This document shows, piece after piece, positions 34,390 through 42,886 of a stretch of DNA of 64,000 nt. A program made the translations under genes and the position numbers. How positions within the stretch are numbered: the stretch's first letter is position 1; the number at the start of each line of letters is the position of its first letter. The DNA is from Plantactinospora endophytica (GTDB taxonomy: Bacteria; Actinomycetota; Actinomycetes; Mycobacteriales; Micromonosporaceae), in assembly GCF_016862915.1 (NCBI RefSeq), contig NZ_BONW01000038.1, forward strand, positions 1 through 64,000. Reading direction: 5' to 3'. A model generated the notes under the pieces. The model saw only the letters and a list, made by a program, of their open reading frames with translations. It was not told the DNA's origin and did not search any database.

Positions 34390-34904
34390 CTGATCCCCCG
34401 TCCGGCCGTGGGCGCCCGAGTTCGCCTGCGGGCGGTACCGCAGGGAGCCGGCGGCCGACCCGCCCCTGCCATTAGGCCGTTGGTCACCCCGGGCCGGCAA
34501 GGACCGGCAAGGACCAGCGGTATACCCCACGGGTATGCCGGCTGTTCGATGCGCTGCGGCGGCCTCCACCGGCGCGGTCTGCTCAGTCCGGCGGACGCGG
34601 CACAGCGCCGGGCCTCCGCCCTGCCCCTGTCGCGGTGGCCGCCCGCCACGAGCCGCCATCGCCGTCATCGGCGTCGGCGTCGGCGTCGGCGTCGGCCGGA
34701 GCATTAGCCGCTTCTTAACCACCACTCCGTACCTTCGGCGGGTCGGTCCCGGTCGCACCCACGCAGCTACCGCGACGGCGGCGTACGGCGGGACCGCCAA
34801 GCCGCACTGTCCTGCGGTACGGGAGCGCCACCTTCCCCGGGCCCCCGTCGCATCGATCGGCGACCACGGCACGGCCACGGTCGCGTTAGGAAAGGGAGGG
34901 TGCT
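34390..34904. other. Divergent region between SARP and molybdenum hydroxylase genes
   Basis: About 515 bases with no supported gene. A TCGGCG hexamer repeats almost five times at 34668-34696. A less GC-rich patch (about 34703-34725, ending in TTCTTAACCACC) may hold promoter elements. AGGGAGGG at 34893-34900 is the ribosome site of the downstream gene. Confidence 0.5.
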
Positions 34905-35576
34905 GTGCCGGATGGACCGGATGGTCACCTGAGCCGGCGTCGGGTACTGGCCGGTGGTGGCGGGGCGGCGTTCGGCGTCGCCGTCGGAGGAACTCTCGAC
35001 GGAACGGACGCCGCCGCGACGGCCGCGACGTCGGTCGAGGCCGACCGGCCGGCGGTCGTCGGGCCCGGGCCGGTCGAGATCACGTTGCGGGTCAACGGTG
35101 CCGACCACCGCCTCGCGGTGGAGCCCCGGGTGAGCCTGCTCGACGCGCTCCGCGAGCGGCTGCACCTCACCGGCACCAAGAAGGGCTGCGACCACGGCGA
35201 GTGTGGCGCCTGCACCGTGCTGCTCGACGGCCAGCGCGCCAAGTCGTGCCTCACCCTGGCGGTGATGCAGGACGAAGCCGAGATCACCACGGTCGAAGGG
35301 CTGGCGGACGGCGACCGCCCACATCCCATGCAGGCCGCCTTCGTCCGGCGGGACGCGTTCCAGTGCGGGTTCTGCACGCCGGGCCAGATCATGTCGGCCA
35401 TCGGCATGCTGCGGGAACAGAACCGTCCCAGCGACGCCGAGATCCGGGAGGGCATGAGCGGCAACCTGTGCCGGTGCAGCGCGTACCCGAACATCGTCGC
35501 CGCGATCCGGGACGTGGCGCACGGACGCGGCGAACCGGTCGACGGAACCGCCGAGCGGGACGGGGAAGGACGATGA
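34905..35576 (+). CDS. Molybdenum hydroxylase, 2Fe-2S subunit with Tat signal (PaoA-like)
   Basis: A 223-residue small subunit. SRRRVLAGG (10-18) is a twin-arginine motif, so the assembled complex is probably exported. Ferredoxin-type Cys residues are C95, C100, C103 and C115, and the second cluster uses C154, C157, C189 and C191 (QCGFCTPG, NLCRC). GTG 34905 has AGGGAGGG just upstream. It passes electrons from the molybdenum subunit to FAD. Gene order small-medium-large and the Tat signal match periplasmic aldehyde oxidoreductases. The four-base ATGA overlap links it to the FAD subunit. Confidence 0.93.
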   Translation: MPDGPDGHLSRRRVLAGGGGAAFGVAVGGTLDGTDAAATAATSVEADRPAVVGPGPVEITLRVNGADHRLAVEPRVSLLDALRERLHLTGTKKGCDHGECGACTVLLDGQRAKSCLTLAVMQDEAEITTVEGLADGDRPHPMQAAFVRRDAFQCGFCTPGQIMSAIGMLREQNRPSDAEIREGMSGNLCRCSAYPNIVAAIRDVAHGRGEPVDGTAERDGEGR

Positions 35577-36556
35577 ACGAGATCCGGTACGTCCGAGCCA
35601 GCACTCCGGCCCAGGCTGTCGCGCTGGCCAGCGCCGAGCCGGACACCGCGTTCGTGGCCGGTGGCACCGAGCTGACCAACCTGATGCGCGACGGTGTGCA
35701 GGTACCCGGGTTGGTGGTGGACGTGAACCGGGTCGCGGAGCGCGGCATCGAGTGGCAGCCGGGGCGGGTCCGGATCGGCGCCCTGGCCCGGATGGCCGAG
35801 GTGGCCCGGGACACCGGGGTCCGGCACCGGCTGCCGGTCGTCTCGACGGCGCTGCTCGCCTCCGCGTCCGGGCAGGTGCGCAACATGGCCAGCATCGGCG
35901 GCAACCTGCTGCAACGCACCCGCTGCTGGTACTACCGGGACACCGCGCTGCCCTGCAACGCCCGGGTGCCCGGCAGCGGCTGCCCCGCGCTGGCCGGCGA
36001 GAACCGCTGGCACGCCATCTTCGGCGGAAGCGAGAGCTGCATCCGGGTACACCCCTCCGACCTGGCGGTGGCGCTCACCGCGCTGGACGCCACGGTGCTG
36101 ACCCAGGGCCCGGGTGGTGCGCGCCGGCTGCCGATCGAGACGTTGCACCGGCTGCCGGGCGACGCGCCGCACCGGGAGACGGTGCTGGAGCACGGCGAGC
36201 TGGTGGTGGCGGTGGAGGTGCCGGCCACGGCGATGGCCGCCCGCTCGCGCTACCGGAAGGTGCGCGACCGGGCGTCGTTCGAGTTCGCCCTGGTCTCGGT
36301 GGCGGTCGCGCTGGAACTGCGCGGCCGGACGGTCCGGGACGTACGGATCGCGCTGGGCGGGGTCGCTCCCCGGCCGTGGCGGGCCAGGGAGGCCGAGGAC
36401 GTGCTGCGCGGCGAACGGCTGACCGACGCGGCGGTCGCGGCGGCCGGGGCGGTCGCGGTCCGGGGCGCGGTCCCCCGGGAACACAACGCGTTCAAGCTCG
36501 ACCTGGTGTCCCGCACGCTGGCCGGCGTGCTCGGCGAACTCGGAGGCGGCAGATGA
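35573..36556 (+). CDS. Molybdenum hydroxylase, FAD subunit (PaoB-like)
   Basis: A 327-residue FAD-binding subunit. AGGTELTNLMRDG (29-41) and SIGGNLLQRTRC (107-118) are the two flavin-binding segments, and a CO-dehydrogenase-like C-terminal domain follows from about 215. Cys118, Cys128 and Cys137, with Cys156, lie in an insertion after the second motif. E. coli PaoB carries a [4Fe-4S] cluster in an insertion at this place, so an extra cluster is likely here. It overlaps the large subunit gene by four bases. Confidence 0.92.
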   Translation: MNEIRYVRASTPAQAVALASAEPDTAFVAGGTELTNLMRDGVQVPGLVVDVNRVAERGIEWQPGRVRIGALARMAEVARDTGVRHRLPVVSTALLASASGQVRNMASIGGNLLQRTRCWYYRDTALPCNARVPGSGCPALAGENRWHAIFGGSESCIRVHPSDLAVALTALDATVLTQGPGGARRLPIETLHRLPGDAPHRETVLEHGELVVAVEVPATAMAARSRYRKVRDRASFEFALVSVAVALELRGRTVRDVRIALGGVAPRPWRAREAEDVLRGERLTDAAVAAAGAVAVRGAVPREHNAFKLDLVSRTLAGVLGELGGGR

Positions 36557-38751
36557 GCCGGTACGTCGGGAAGCCGCTGCACCGGGTCGACGGCTGGGCC
36601 AAGGTCACCGGGCAGGCCCGGTACGCCGCCGACCAGCCGATCCCCGACCTCGCGTACGGAGTGCTGGTGACCAGCACGATCGCCCGAGGTCGGATCCGCC
36701 GGATCGACAGTGCCGCCGCCCTGGCCACGCCCGGCGTACTCGGCGTATACACGCACGAGAACCTGCCCCGGTTCGCGGAGCAGTCGCCGAGCTGGGTGCC
36801 GTACGCGCAGACCCTGGTGCCGATGCAGGGCACCGAGATCAGGCACGGCGGCCAGCAGGTCGCCATCGTGGTGGCCGAGTCGTTCGAACAGGCCACCCGG
36901 GCCGCCGGGCTGGTACGCGTCGACTACGACGCCGAGCAGCCGACGATCGGCCTGGTGGAGAACCTGTCCCGGGCGTACACGCCACCGGACGGCACCCCCG
37001 GTGCGCTACAGCTACGCCGGGGCGACCCAGCGGCCGGGCTGGCCGGAGCGGCGGTCCGGGTCGAGGTCGAATATCGCACCTCGATCAACCACCACAACCC
37101 GATCGAGCCGTCCGCGACCCTGGCCGTCTGGAAGGGCGACGACCTGACCCTCTACGAGTCGACCCAGTCGATCACGTTCACCCAGGACGCCGTCGCACGG
37201 ATGCTCGGCCTGCCGCAGGAGCGGGTACGGGTGGTCACGCCGTACCTCGGTGGCGGGTTCGGGTGCAAGGGATTCGTCTGGCCGCACACCTACCTGACCG
37301 CCGCCGTCGCCAGGCTGGTCGGGCGCCCGGTGAAGCTCGTGCTCACCCGCGCCCAGCAGTACACGAGCTGCGGGCATCGGCCGGCGTCCGTGCAACGGCT
37401 CCGGGTCGGCGCCGCCCGGGACGGCCGGCTGACCGCGATCACCCACGCGGTCACCTCGCACACCTCGCGGTCGGACATCATCCAGTTCAACCCGATCGCC
37501 GCGACCCAGTCCGTCTACGCGGTCCCCCACCTGGAGATCGCGAGCCAGGTCGTCGAGGTGGACCTGGGTACGACCATCGCCACCCGGCCGCCCTCCGGGC
37601 CCAGCAACGAGGCGTTGGAGATGGCGCTCGACGAGTTGAGCTGGGCGCTGGAGATGGATCCGGTGGCGCTGCGGCTGCGCAACTACACCGACGTCGACCC
37701 GAGCGCCCCGGACCGACCGCAGAGCCGGTTCCTCCGCGAGTGCTACACGCTCGGTGCCGAACGGTTCGGCTGGCCCCGCCGCCGGCCGGCTCCAGGGAGC
37801 ATGCGCCGGGGTGAACTGCTGGTCGGCTGGGGGATGGCCGGGGCGCAGCACAACTGGCATCCGGGGGTGGCACAGGCGACGGTGCGGATCAGCACCGACG
37901 GCCGGGCCCGGGTGACCTGCGGTACCCAGGACATCGGCACCGGGACATACACGATCATGGTGCAGGTCGCGGCGGACGGACTGGGCGTGCGGCCGGAGGA
38001 CGTCCGAGCCGTACTCGGCGACACCCGGTTTCCGCCCGCACCGTCGTCGAGTGGTTCGGCGACCGCGACCACGGTCGGGATGGCGGTCCGCGCCGCCGCC
38101 CGGGCCACCCGGGAGAAGGTGGTCGGGCTCGCCGTCGCCGACCCGCGGTCACCGCTGTACGGCGCCGCCCCGGACGAGGTGGCCACGGTGGACGGACGGC
38201 TGTTCCTGCGTGCGGACCCGGGCCGCGGCGAGAGCTACCGGCAGGTGCTGGGTCGGCACGGCGCCTCCGTCGAGGCGTCCGGCGGCGCCGACCTCAGCGC
38301 CAACGCCGGTCCGTCCTACGGCGCCGCCTTCGCCGAGGTGCAGGTCAGCGGCGTTACCGGCGAGGTACGGGTGACCAGGCTGGTCTGTGCCGTCGACGCG
38401 GGGCGGGTGCTGAACCCGGCGACCGCCCGCAGCCAGGCGCTCGGTGGAGCGGTCTGGGCGATCGGCGCGGCACTGACCGAGCACACGCTCGTCGACCGCA
38501 GGTACGGCCGGATCGTCACCGCGAACCTGGCCGGCTACCTGGTGCCGGTGGAGGCCGACGTGCCCGACATCGACGTGATCTTCGTGGACAAGCCGGCGCC
38601 GGAGGCGAACGAGCTGGGCGCGCGGGGCCTGGGCGAGGTGACCGCGACCGGCGCCGGTGCGGCGATCGCCAACGCCGTCTACCACGCCACCGGGCAGCGG
38701 GTACGGGAGTTCCCGATCACCCCGGACAAGGTACTGGCCGGATGGCGCTGA
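36553..38751 (+). CDS. Molybdenum hydroxylase, molybdopterin-binding subunit (PaoC-like)
   Basis: A 732-residue catalytic subunit. It has the N-terminal hammerhead domain (about 15-125), then the two molybdopterin-binding domains. Conserved GGGFGCKG and, near the end, GARGLGEVT with the base Glu at 695 are present. ATG 36553 overlaps the previous gene (ATGA); a longer in-frame reading upstream is shadow. The enzyme oxidises an aldehyde or N-heterocycle using water and passes electrons to the FeS and FAD subunits. Substrate cannot be told from sequence. No XdhC-like cofactor maturase is adjacent. Confidence 0.93.
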   Translation: MSRYVGKPLHRVDGWAKVTGQARYAADQPIPDLAYGVLVTSTIARGRIRRIDSAAALATPGVLGVYTHENLPRFAEQSPSWVPYAQTLVPMQGTEIRHGGQQVAIVVAESFEQATRAAGLVRVDYDAEQPTIGLVENLSRAYTPPDGTPGALQLRRGDPAAGLAGAAVRVEVEYRTSINHHNPIEPSATLAVWKGDDLTLYESTQSITFTQDAVARMLGLPQERVRVVTPYLGGGFGCKGFVWPHTYLTAAVARLVGRPVKLVLTRAQQYTSCGHRPASVQRLRVGAARDGRLTAITHAVTSHTSRSDIIQFNPIAATQSVYAVPHLEIASQVVEVDLGTTIATRPPSGPSNEALEMALDELSWALEMDPVALRLRNYTDVDPSAPDRPQSRFLRECYTLGAERFGWPRRRPAPGSMRRGELLVGWGMAGAQHNWHPGVAQATVRISTDGRARVTCGTQDIGTGTYTIMVQVAADGLGVRPEDVRAVLGDTRFPPAPSSSGSATATTVGMAVRAAARATREKVVGLAVADPRSPLYGAAPDEVATVDGRLFLRADPGRGESYRQVLGRHGASVEASGGADLSANAGPSYGAAFAEVQVSGVTGEVRVTRLVCAVDAGRVLNPATARSQALGGAVWAIGAALTEHTLVDRRYGRIVTANLAGYLVPVEADVPDIDVIFVDKPAPEANELGARGLGEVTATGAGAAIANAVYHATGQRVREFPITPDKVLAGWR

Positions 38752-38755
38752 GCCG

Positions 38756-38775
38756 ACGGGCGGTCGGGCCCGTTT
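38756..38775 (+). terminator. Probable terminator of the molybdenum hydroxylase operon
   Basis: ACGGGC (38756-38761) and GCCCGT (38768-38773) form a six-base stem with a six-base loop, followed by TTT. It lies five bases after the large subunit stop and before the convergent LysR gene. Confidence 0.6.
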
Positions 38776-38781
38776 GATCGG

Positions 38782-39678
38782 TCAGGACGTCCAGCGTTCC
38801 CGTCGGGCGACTTGGCGGGCGGTGTCGACCAGTGCGCGCACCGGCGGTGACGGGTGCCGCCGCCAGGCGATCTCGAGGTCGATCGTCGGCAGTTCGTCGG
38901 TGGTGGCGAGGCAGGCGACCCCGTTGGGCAGTTGCCGCCCGAGCGACCCGGGCAGGAACATGAACCCCTGGTCGTGCAGGTTGAGGTGCAGGTTGCGCAG
39001 TCCCGGAAGCGGGTTCTCCCAGACGTGGAAGGTCTCGCCGCTGCTGCCAAGCGCGGAGAGCACGGTGTCGTGGTAGTGCGGCGCGAGCCGGCGAGGAAAG
39101 AAGAGCAGGGTCTCTCCCCGGAGATCGCTGAGCGCGACCGTACCCCGCTGGGCCAGTCGATGCCCGGCGCCGACCATGACGGCGTACGGATCACGGCGCA
39201 GTCGGATCCGCTGGTATGTGGTCGGCACGGGCAGGTGCCGGCCCAGCACGACGTCGAGTTCGCCCTCGTGCAGCGCGGTACCGAGATCGACGTCCCAGGC
39301 CTCCCGCGCGTCGAGCCGGATGCCCGGGTACCGGTCGCGCATCGCGGCGAACAACTTCGGCATCTCTTCGAAGGCGGTGGTCACGGTGTAGCCGACGCGT
39401 ACCTGCCCACCCTCGGCCCGGCCGGCGTGACGGGTCCGCTCCACGGTCCGCTCGGCCTCGACCAGGACGCCACGGGCGGACTCGACGAAGACCCGGCCCG
39501 CCTCGGTGAGCCGGGTCGGCCGGCGGTGGAACAGTTCGACGCCGAGCTGCCGTTCCAGCTCGCGGATCTGGCGGCTCAGCGGCGGCTGGGTCATGTGCAG
39601 CCGCGCGGCGGCAGCCTCGAAACCGCCCGCCTCGGCAACCGCGATCACGTACCGGATGAGGCGCAGTTCGATCGGCAT
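38782..39678 (-). CDS. LysR-family transcriptional regulator
   Basis: A 298-residue regulator from ATG 39678. The N-terminal winged helix ([35 protein letters not shown] in pieces, about 2-60) is typical, and the effector domain covers about 85-290. An in-frame ATG at 39711 would add 11 residues; neither start has a strong ribosome site. It faces the molybdenum hydroxylase operon convergently and is divergent from the protease gene. Its effector and targets are not known. Confidence 0.9.
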   Translation of the reverse strand: MPIELRLIRYVIAVAEAGGFEAAAARLHMTQPPLSRQIRELERQLGVELFHRRPTRLTEAGRVFVESARGVLVEAERTVERTRHAGRAEGGQVRVGYTVTTAFEEMPKLFAAMRDRYPGIRLDAREAWDVDLGTALHEGELDVVLGRHLPVPTTYQRIRLRRDPYAVMVGAGHRLAQRGTVALSDLRGETLLFFPRRLAPHYHDTVLSALGSSGETFHVWENPLPGLRNLHLNLHDQGFMFLPGSLGRQLPNGVACLATTDELPTIDLEIAWRRHPSPPVRALVDTARQVARRERWTS

Positions 39679-39841
39679 TTCCGAAAGGTATCTCGCTTCC
39701 GTGGTCCTCATCGGACGTGCTCACGCCGCCCGGCCCGCCGTGGCTGTTCTGGACGGCTCCGAGCCGGACGATCATTGCGCAGGCCGGCCGGGCCGGGCGT
39801 CGTCCGGCATCCGTCCGCACCGTCGGCGGCCGGATCCTCTG

Positions 39842-39858
39842 CCGGGGCTTGAACCCGG
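39842..39858 (-). other. tRNA T-arm-like hairpin
   Basis: Read on the minus strand, CCGGG-TTCAAGC-CCCGG matches a canonical tRNA T-stem and T-loop. No matching D-arm, anticodon arm or acceptor strand was found around it, so no tRNA is called. It may be chance, a hairpin, or the remnant of a tRNA 3' end. Confidence 0.3.
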
Positions 39859-39914
39859 GACGACGAGGACGGATCCTGGCAGTACATCGACAGCCGACAG
39901 TCGGAGGTGGCGTG

Positions 39915-40757
39915 GTGCGCCTCGTACCGGTCCTCGTGTTCACGCTCGCCGTACTCCTGCCCGCCGCACCGGCCGCCGCACAGCAGCGCGGCGGCGCCCC
40001 GCCCGGCCCGGCCACGGTGGCCGAGGTGCGTACCGCCGGGACCGCCTGGGGCGTCGATCCGGCGACCGGCCGGACCACGCTCACCGTCGACGAGTCCGTC
40101 GGCGACGCCGACGCCCGGGTACTCCGCGCCGTCGCCGACCGCTCCGGAGCGGTGTTCCGCCGCGAACCCGGGCGGCTGCGCCCGCTCATCGCCGGTGGGC
40201 AGGCCATCTACGGCGGCGCCGCCCGATGCTCCCTGGGCGCGAACGTACGCGCCGGTAGCACGTACTACTTCGTCACCGCCGGGCACTGCACCCGCGCCGC
40301 CTCGACCTGGTACGCCGACAGCGGCCGGACGATCCCGCTCGGTCCCAACACCGGCAGCAGCTTCCCCGGCAACGACTACGGCATCGTGCGCTACACCGGT
40401 ACGATCAGCCATCCCAGCGCGGTCTACACCTATCCGCAACTGCTCCCGATCACCGGTGCCGGCAACGCGTACGTCGGTCAGGCCGTCTGCCGCAGCGGGG
40501 CCACCACCGGGGTGCGCTGCGGCACGGTGACCGGCCTGAACCAGACCGTGAACTATGCCGAGGGCACGATCTTCGGGCTCATCCGCACCAACATCTGCGC
40601 CGAGCCGGGCGACAGTGGTGGTCCGCTCTACTCGGCGTCGACCGGAACCGTCCTCGGCGTCCTCTCCGGCGGCAGCGGCAACTGCACAAGCGGTGGGACT
40701 ACCTACTACCAGCCGATCATGGAGATCCTGGCCGCGTACCGCGTCACCATCCCGTAG
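39915..40757 (+). CDS. Secreted S1-family (streptogrisin-like) serine protease
   Basis: A 280-residue pre-pro-protease. A Sec signal (about 1-22, [17 protein letters not shown]) is followed by a propeptide (about 25-100) and a chymotrypsin-fold domain. The catalytic triad is His in FVTAGHC, Asp in GNDYGIV and Ser in PGDSGGPL. Paired Cys residues (ARCS...[15 protein letters not shown]...GNC) should form disulfides. GTG 39915 is chosen because GGAGGT lies six bases upstream; GTG 39912 is possible. It probably acts as an extracellular protease. It is transcribed away from LysR. Confidence 0.93.
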   Translation: MRLVPVLVFTLAVLLPAAPAAAQQRGGAPPGPATVAEVRTAGTAWGVDPATGRTTLTVDESVGDADARVLRAVADRSGAVFRREPGRLRPLIAGGQAIYGGAARCSLGANVRAGSTYYFVTAGHCTRAASTWYADSGRTIPLGPNTGSSFPGNDYGIVRYTGTISHPSAVYTYPQLLPITGAGNAYVGQAVCRSGATTGVRCGTVTGLNQTVNYAEGTIFGLIRTNICAEPGDSGGPLYSASTGTVLGVLSGGSGNCTSGGTTYYQPIMEILAAYRVTIP

Positions 40758-40784
40758 TGCGCGAGTACGCCGTCCCGGGGCGGC

Positions 40785-40844
40785 GGCGGGAGACCTCCGG
40801 TCCGTGGTCGGCGTCATGCCGTACTCCTCGCCGGAGGTCCCGCC
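40785..40844. terminator. Long stem-loop between convergent genes
   Basis: GGCGGGAGACCTCCGG (40785-40800) pairs with CCGGAGGTCCCGCC (40831-40844) apart from a two-base bulge, with a 30-base loop. It sits between the protease stop (40757) and the aldo-keto reductase stop (40891), so it can terminate transcription in both directions. Confidence 0.65.
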
Positions 40845-40890
40845 ACGGGTCAGGCCGACCTCCCGTCGAACGGTGCCGTGGCCAGCACAA

Positions 40891-41979
40891 CTAGAGCTTG
40901 ACGTACCCGTCGAACGTCTTGCCGGGATACCACGCCATGCTCTCCAGGTCGGCGAAGCCGGGAATCTCGCCGACCATGTGCCGCACCATCCTCGCCCGGG
41001 TCTCCGCGTCCGGCAGCGGGCCGCGCAGCACGGTCATGTTCTCGTCGAGGTGGTCCGGGTTGCTGGTGGACTGGAGCACCACGGTGACCGCAGGATGCGA
41101 CAGGACGTACTTCAGGAAGAACTTCGCCCAGGTGTCGGCGCCGAAACTCCTCGCCCAGCCCGGCACCCGGTGTCCCTCGACCAGCTTGTGCAGCCGGCCC
41201 TTCTCCATCGACATGTTGACCATCACCCCGATCCCCCGGTCGGCGGCGAGCGGCAGGATCCGCTCCTCGGCGTGCCGGGTGAAGATGGAGTAGCGGATCT
41301 GCACGAAGTCGACGTCGAAGTTCCGCATCAGGACTTCGACCGCCGGATAGTACTGCGTCGCGTGGTGGCTGACACCGACGTACCGGATCCTCCCCTCGCC
41401 CTTCCACCGCCGCAGGACGGGCACGGCGGCCTCGGCGTTGACGAGGTTGTGCACCTGCAACACGTCCATCCTGTCGCGCCACAGTCGGGTCTTCGACGTC
41501 TCCAACTGCCGCACCATGTGGCTCTCGTCGCTGAGGTACTCGCCGGTGGACCAGCTCTTGTTGGTCAGGAACAGGTCGTCGGTGATGCCCAGGTCGGTGG
41601 CGAAGTCACCGACCGACAGCTCGGCACCGCCGTAGAGCGGGGAGGTGTCGACCACCCGGCCGCCCGCCTCCCAGTACCGCTTCAGGACCTCCCGCAGGTG
41701 GCCCCGCTGGGCGCCGGGTCGCTTGTCGAACGTCATGAAGGTGCCGAGGCCGACCGCGCGGAGCCGCTCGCCGGTCCGCCCGACGACACGGGTGATCTCA
41801 CCGCCACTGCGGCGATCGGCCGCGAGGCCGGCCGGCGCGATGCCGACGGCCTCGGCCCGGCCGGCGGCGCCGACGGCGAGCAGGGCCCCGGCTCCGGCCG
41901 CTCCGGCGGCGGTCAGCAGGTTGCGCCTGGTCGGGTGGCCGCCCGGGCGGGCAGCCGGTGTGTCGTTGGGGAACACCAT
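40891..41979 (-). CDS. Aldo/keto reductase with twin-arginine leader
   Basis: A 362-residue protein. TRRNLL (17-22) and a hydrophobic stretch to about 45 form a Tat-type leader. The AKR barrel follows, with catalytic tetrad Asp111, Tyr116, Lys141 and His177 (VVDTSPLYGG, LTNKSW, LQVHNL). A secreted AKR is unusual because the family uses NAD(P)H; exported members may carry the cofactor or have another role. The gene is downstream of the response regulator on the same strand, with 253 bases between. Confidence 0.88.
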   Translation of the reverse strand: MVFPNDTPAARPGGHPTRRNLLTAAGAAGAGALLAVGAAGRAEAVGIAPAGLAADRRSGGEITRVVGRTGERLRAVGLGTFMTFDKRPGAQRGHLREVLKRYWEAGGRVVDTSPLYGGAELSVGDFATDLGITDDLFLTNKSWSTGEYLSDESHMVRQLETSKTRLWRDRMDVLQVHNLVNAEAAVPVLRRWKGEGRIRYVGVSHHATQYYPAVEVLMRNFDVDFVQIRYSIFTRHAEERILPLAADRGIGVMVNMSMEKGRLHKLVEGHRVPGWARSFGADTWAKFFLKYVLSHPAVTVVLQSTSNPDHLDENMTVLRGPLPDAETRARMVRHMVGEIPGFADLESMAWYPGKTFDGYVKL

Positions 41980-42232
41980 GGAACTCCTCCGTGTGTCATG
42001 TGCATCGCCGACGGAGTACGGGCGGCCGGGTTGGCCGATGCCGTTGGCGCGTTACACGGACCATGTTCGATTCCCGTCCGCACCGGCACCTCCTGCTGCC
42101 GGCGACCCGTGCCGGGTCGTCCGGTCGGCCGGCCGGCCGACCGGAACCGGCCAGGTGGAGGAGGCGCGCGGACAGCGCGGTACCACGGTCGGGGGTAGGC
42201 GGAAGCGAGGGTGCCGCGCTCGGTGGCGGTGC

Positions 42233-42886
42233 TCAGTTCGGGTCGATGCCGGCCCGGACCGCCAGTACGGCCAGCCGGACCCGGTTCGAGGCGCCGGTCT
42301 TGGCCAGCAGGCTGGTGACGTACGTCTTGACCGTGGTCACCCCGAGACCCAGCCGCTGCGCGATCTCGCCGTTGGACAGCCCCGCGCTGACCAGCGCGAG
42401 GACCTCCCGTTCGCGACCGGTGAAGTCGAACCGGGCCATCGGGTCCGGCGCACGGTCCCCGACGTACGTGTCGACGGCGGACGCCACCAGCCGGTCCAGA
42501 ACCCTGGTACTGAACGGACTCTCGCCGTTGGCTGCCCTGCGGACCCCTTCGAGGAGTTCCGCCGGGGCGGCGTCCTTGACGAGGAACCCGCACGCGCCCG
42601 CCCGCAGCGCGGCGTACAGGTGGTCGTCGTCGTCGAACGTGGTCAGCACCACCACCCGGACGCTCGGCCGGGCCGCCAGGATCCGTTCGGTGGCCACGCT
42701 GCCGTTCATCCCCGGCATGTGGAGATCCATCAGTACGACGTCGGGCAGCACCTGTTCGGCGTACCGGACCGCCGCACCACCGTTCTCCGCCTCGCCGACC
42801 ACCTCGACGTCCGGTGCCGCCTCGCAGAGCATCCGCAGCCCGGCCCGGACCAGGTGTTGGTCGTCGACGAGCAGCAGCCGGATCAC
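42233..42886 (-). CDS. NarL/LuxR-type response regulator
   Basis: A 217-residue regulator. The receiver domain (about 2-118) has phosphoacceptor Asp54 in VVLMDLHMPG, and the LuxR HTH (about 150-212) contains TGREREVLALVSAGLSNGEIA. GTG 42886 overlaps the kinase stop by four bases. It is the output partner of the adjacent kinase. An upstream in-frame ATG at 42940 would lie inside the kinase gene and is less likely. Confidence 0.94.
   Translation of the reverse strand: MIRLLLVDDQHLVRAGLRMLCEAAPDVEVVGEAENGGAAVRYAEQVLPDVVLMDLHMPGMNGSVATERILAARPSVRVVVLTTFDDDDHLYAALRAGACGFLVKDAAPAELLEGVRRAANGESPFSTRVLDRLVASAVDTYVGDRAPDPMARFDFTGREREVLALVSAGLSNGEIAQRLGLGVTTVKTYVTSLLAKTGASNRVRLAVLAVRAGIDPN

Noticed and set aside
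39842-39858. Intact tRNA gene
   Set aside because: Only the T-arm matches; no complementary acceptor strand, D-arm or anticodon arm exists around it.
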